Below are positions 62,932 to 64,000 of a DNA stretch of 64,000 bases, piece by piece. Under the pieces are notes generated by a model. The model searched no databases. It was not told where the DNA came from and saw only the letters and a list, made by a program, of their open reading frames with translations. The first letter of the stretch is position 1. Each line of letters starts with the position of its first letter. The DNA is taken from positions 1 through 64,000 of the forward strand of contig CAUJEM010000108.1 in assembly GCA_963169915.1 (NCBI GenBank), in the 5' to 3' direction. The position numbers and the translations under genes were made by a program. The DNA is from Myxococcota bacterium. GTDB lineage: Bacteria > Myxococcota_A > Polyangia > Polyangiales > Polyangiaceae.

Positions 62932-64000
62932 TCAAGGCGTCGCGGAGGCCGCGGCGGCGCCTGGAGGCCCCGCCTTGGGCGCGCTCGCCCCCGCCTCGAG
63001 CCCCGCGAGCCAGCTCGTCAGCTTCCCGAGCTTGTCCGCGAGCGACAGCGGGTGCTGCTGCGCGCTGGCGGAGCTGTCGTCGTCACCCACCGCGCAGAGC
63101 ACGCTCCCCTTGCGGGCGAGCACCCACTCGCGCTTCGGTCCCTCACCGTCCTGCAGCGTGAAGCGCACCCCCTCGAGCGGCTGCCCCTCGAGCGGCTTGG
63201 CTCCCGGGAGCTTCTTGAAGACGCGCAGCACGTCCTTGGCGGCGTCCTCATCCGAGCGCAGCATCACCAGGCCCAGATAGCGCTGATCCCCCGAGCGGTA
63301 GTACCCGAGGGCGCCGGGACCGGCGCCGCTCACCTCCAGGGCGTCCCGCGCCTCGTAGTCCAGCCCGAGCGGCAGCCGCTCCGCGCTGGGCAGCGCGGCG
63401 ACCGCGGCGAGCGGCGCCGGGCTCCCGGGCAGCTTCTCTCCCAACGCCTTGCCCAACTCCGGGAGCAGCCGCTCGCTGCTCGCGCGGAGCTGATCCGGCG
63501 ACTCTCGCTCGTTGTTGTAGCGCAGCTCGGCGACGTACTCGCCACGCCAGACGTACGCCACGCCCGCGCCGAGCGCCCCCGCGCCGCCGGCCTCCAGCGG
63601 TCGGACGCTCGCCTCCGCGGGATCTCCTCCGGCGACGACGCGCTTGGTGAAGAAACCATAGGCCCCCTCCTTACGGCTGAAGCGCGAGACGTTCACCGAG
63701 ATCTCCCCTGGAGACCCCGTCCCGTCGACGTAACGCAACGTCACCACACGACTCAGCCCGAACGCCTTGTAGACCTCGCACTCACCGTCGAAGAGCTGCG
63801 TGCACACCTCGTCCAGGCTGTTTTTCGCGCCCTGGCCGAAGGTGCGAGCGTCCCCGTTGGGATCGAGGCAGTAGTCGCCGGACACGCGCGGCATGTAGCC
63901 CCTGGCCTCCTCGTCGCTCAGCTGGCCTCCCCCGCCGCTGCACGCCCCCGGCGTGCTGCTCGCCACGGGCGGCGGCGCCTCCCCTTGCTCCAAGCGCTGC
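62932..64000 (-). CDS. Secreted DUF6599-like protein, 5' end outside window
   Basis: The frame is open to the right edge, so the N-terminus (with the expected signal peptide) is missing. The visible 355 residues start Pro/Ser/Gly-rich with a Cys near the beginning. Two related alpha/beta units follow (EISVNVSRFSRKEGAYGFFT and LGLVMLRSDEDAAKDVLRVF), as in the DUF6599 family, whose function is unknown. Three Cys in DYCLD, VCTQL and GECEV may form disulfides. The C-terminus is Ala/Pro-rich. Confidence 0.72.
   Translation of the reverse strand, partial: QRLEQGEAPPPVASSTPGACSGGGGQLSDEEARGYMPRVSGDYCLDPNGDARTFGQGAKNSLDEVCTQLFDGECEVYKAFGLSRVVTLRYVDGTGSPGEISVNVSRFSRKEGAYGFFTKRVVAGGDPAEASVRPLEAGGAGALGAGVAYVWRGEYVAELRYNNERESPDQLRASSERLLPELGKALGEKLPGSPAPLAAVAALPSAERLPLGLDYEARDALEVSGAGPGALGYYRSGDQRYLGLVMLRSDEDAAKDVLRVFKKLPGAKPLEGQPLEGVRFTLQDGEGPKREWVLARKGSVLCAVGDDDSSASAQQHPLSLADKLGKLTSWLAGLEAGASAPKAGPPGAAAASATP

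Overview
The window comes from a very GC-rich chromosome with strong G/C bias at third codon positions and tightly packed genes, many overlapping by ATGA or GTGA. The gene set points to a myxobacterium (phylum Myxococcota, probably class Polyangia). Indicators are several members of the Glt gliding/envelope machinery, a TonB-like tail of the AgmX/PglI type, Hanks-type kinases, an FHA protein and a PP2C phosphatase, a PilZ protein, Cys-rich lipoproteins, and a short OPX protein paired with a beta-barrel exporter. Genus cannot be resolved. No rRNA, tRNA, CRISPR array, insertion sequence or prophage was seen.

Layout. 1-814: 3' part-missing surface lipoprotein. 1046-5288: operon of an acyl carrier protein and two unusual double ketosynthases, downstream of a MoxR ATPase (5381-6418). 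6532-8179: membrane protein and LRR protein. 8182-11435: compact operon Maf, GT-C membrane glycosyltransferase, small conserved protein, RluD-type pseudouridine synthase. 12538-15118: polysaccharide export module (secreted helical protein, Wzp-like barrel, OPX lipoprotein) behind the clearest promoter in the window. 15305-26543: seven-gene envelope-machine operon with likely GltC, GltD, GltE and GltG relatives, a TolQ/ExbB-like channel protein and two unassigned periplasmic proteins. 26912-28559: divergent ECF sigma factor and zinc-binding anti-sigma-like protein. 28595-31553: PilZ protein and a second GT-C glycosyltransferase.

31790-34128: Era and Der GTPases. 34120-36667: ArsA/Get3-like ATPase, CpsB/YwqE-type tyrosine phosphatase and a small periplasmic protein. 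36803-41768: kinase, FGE-like protein, TrmJ-type methyltransferase, threonine aldolase and TPR lipoprotein. 41794-46182: acidic protein, outer membrane protein, zinc-ribbon/FHA protein, PP2C phosphatase and thioredoxin-rhodanese fusion. 46195-48230: LarC and LarB of nickel-pincer cofactor synthesis. 48319-54511: membrane protein, TldE/PmbA, SDR reductase, amidohydrolase, acyltransferase and lamin-tail lipoprotein. 54574-57176: HTH protein and the ScpA/ScpB condensin partners, ScpB carrying a long polyaspartate tail. 57429-64000: second kinase, outer membrane protein, orphan FliR/SctT-like protein, MaoC hydratase, PpiC lipoprotein, acyl-CoA dehydrogenase and a partial secreted protein.

How the genes may work together (inference). 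The centre of the window is a cell-envelope region: an apparently proton-channel-linked trans-envelope complex, a polysaccharide export pore, an ECF sigma/anti-sigma pair and a PilZ protein lie side by side, with a capsule-type tyrosine phosphatase further on. Several genes carry a TAGNNT -10-like element only 6-13 bases before the start codon, which suggests frequent leaderless or very short-leader transcription.
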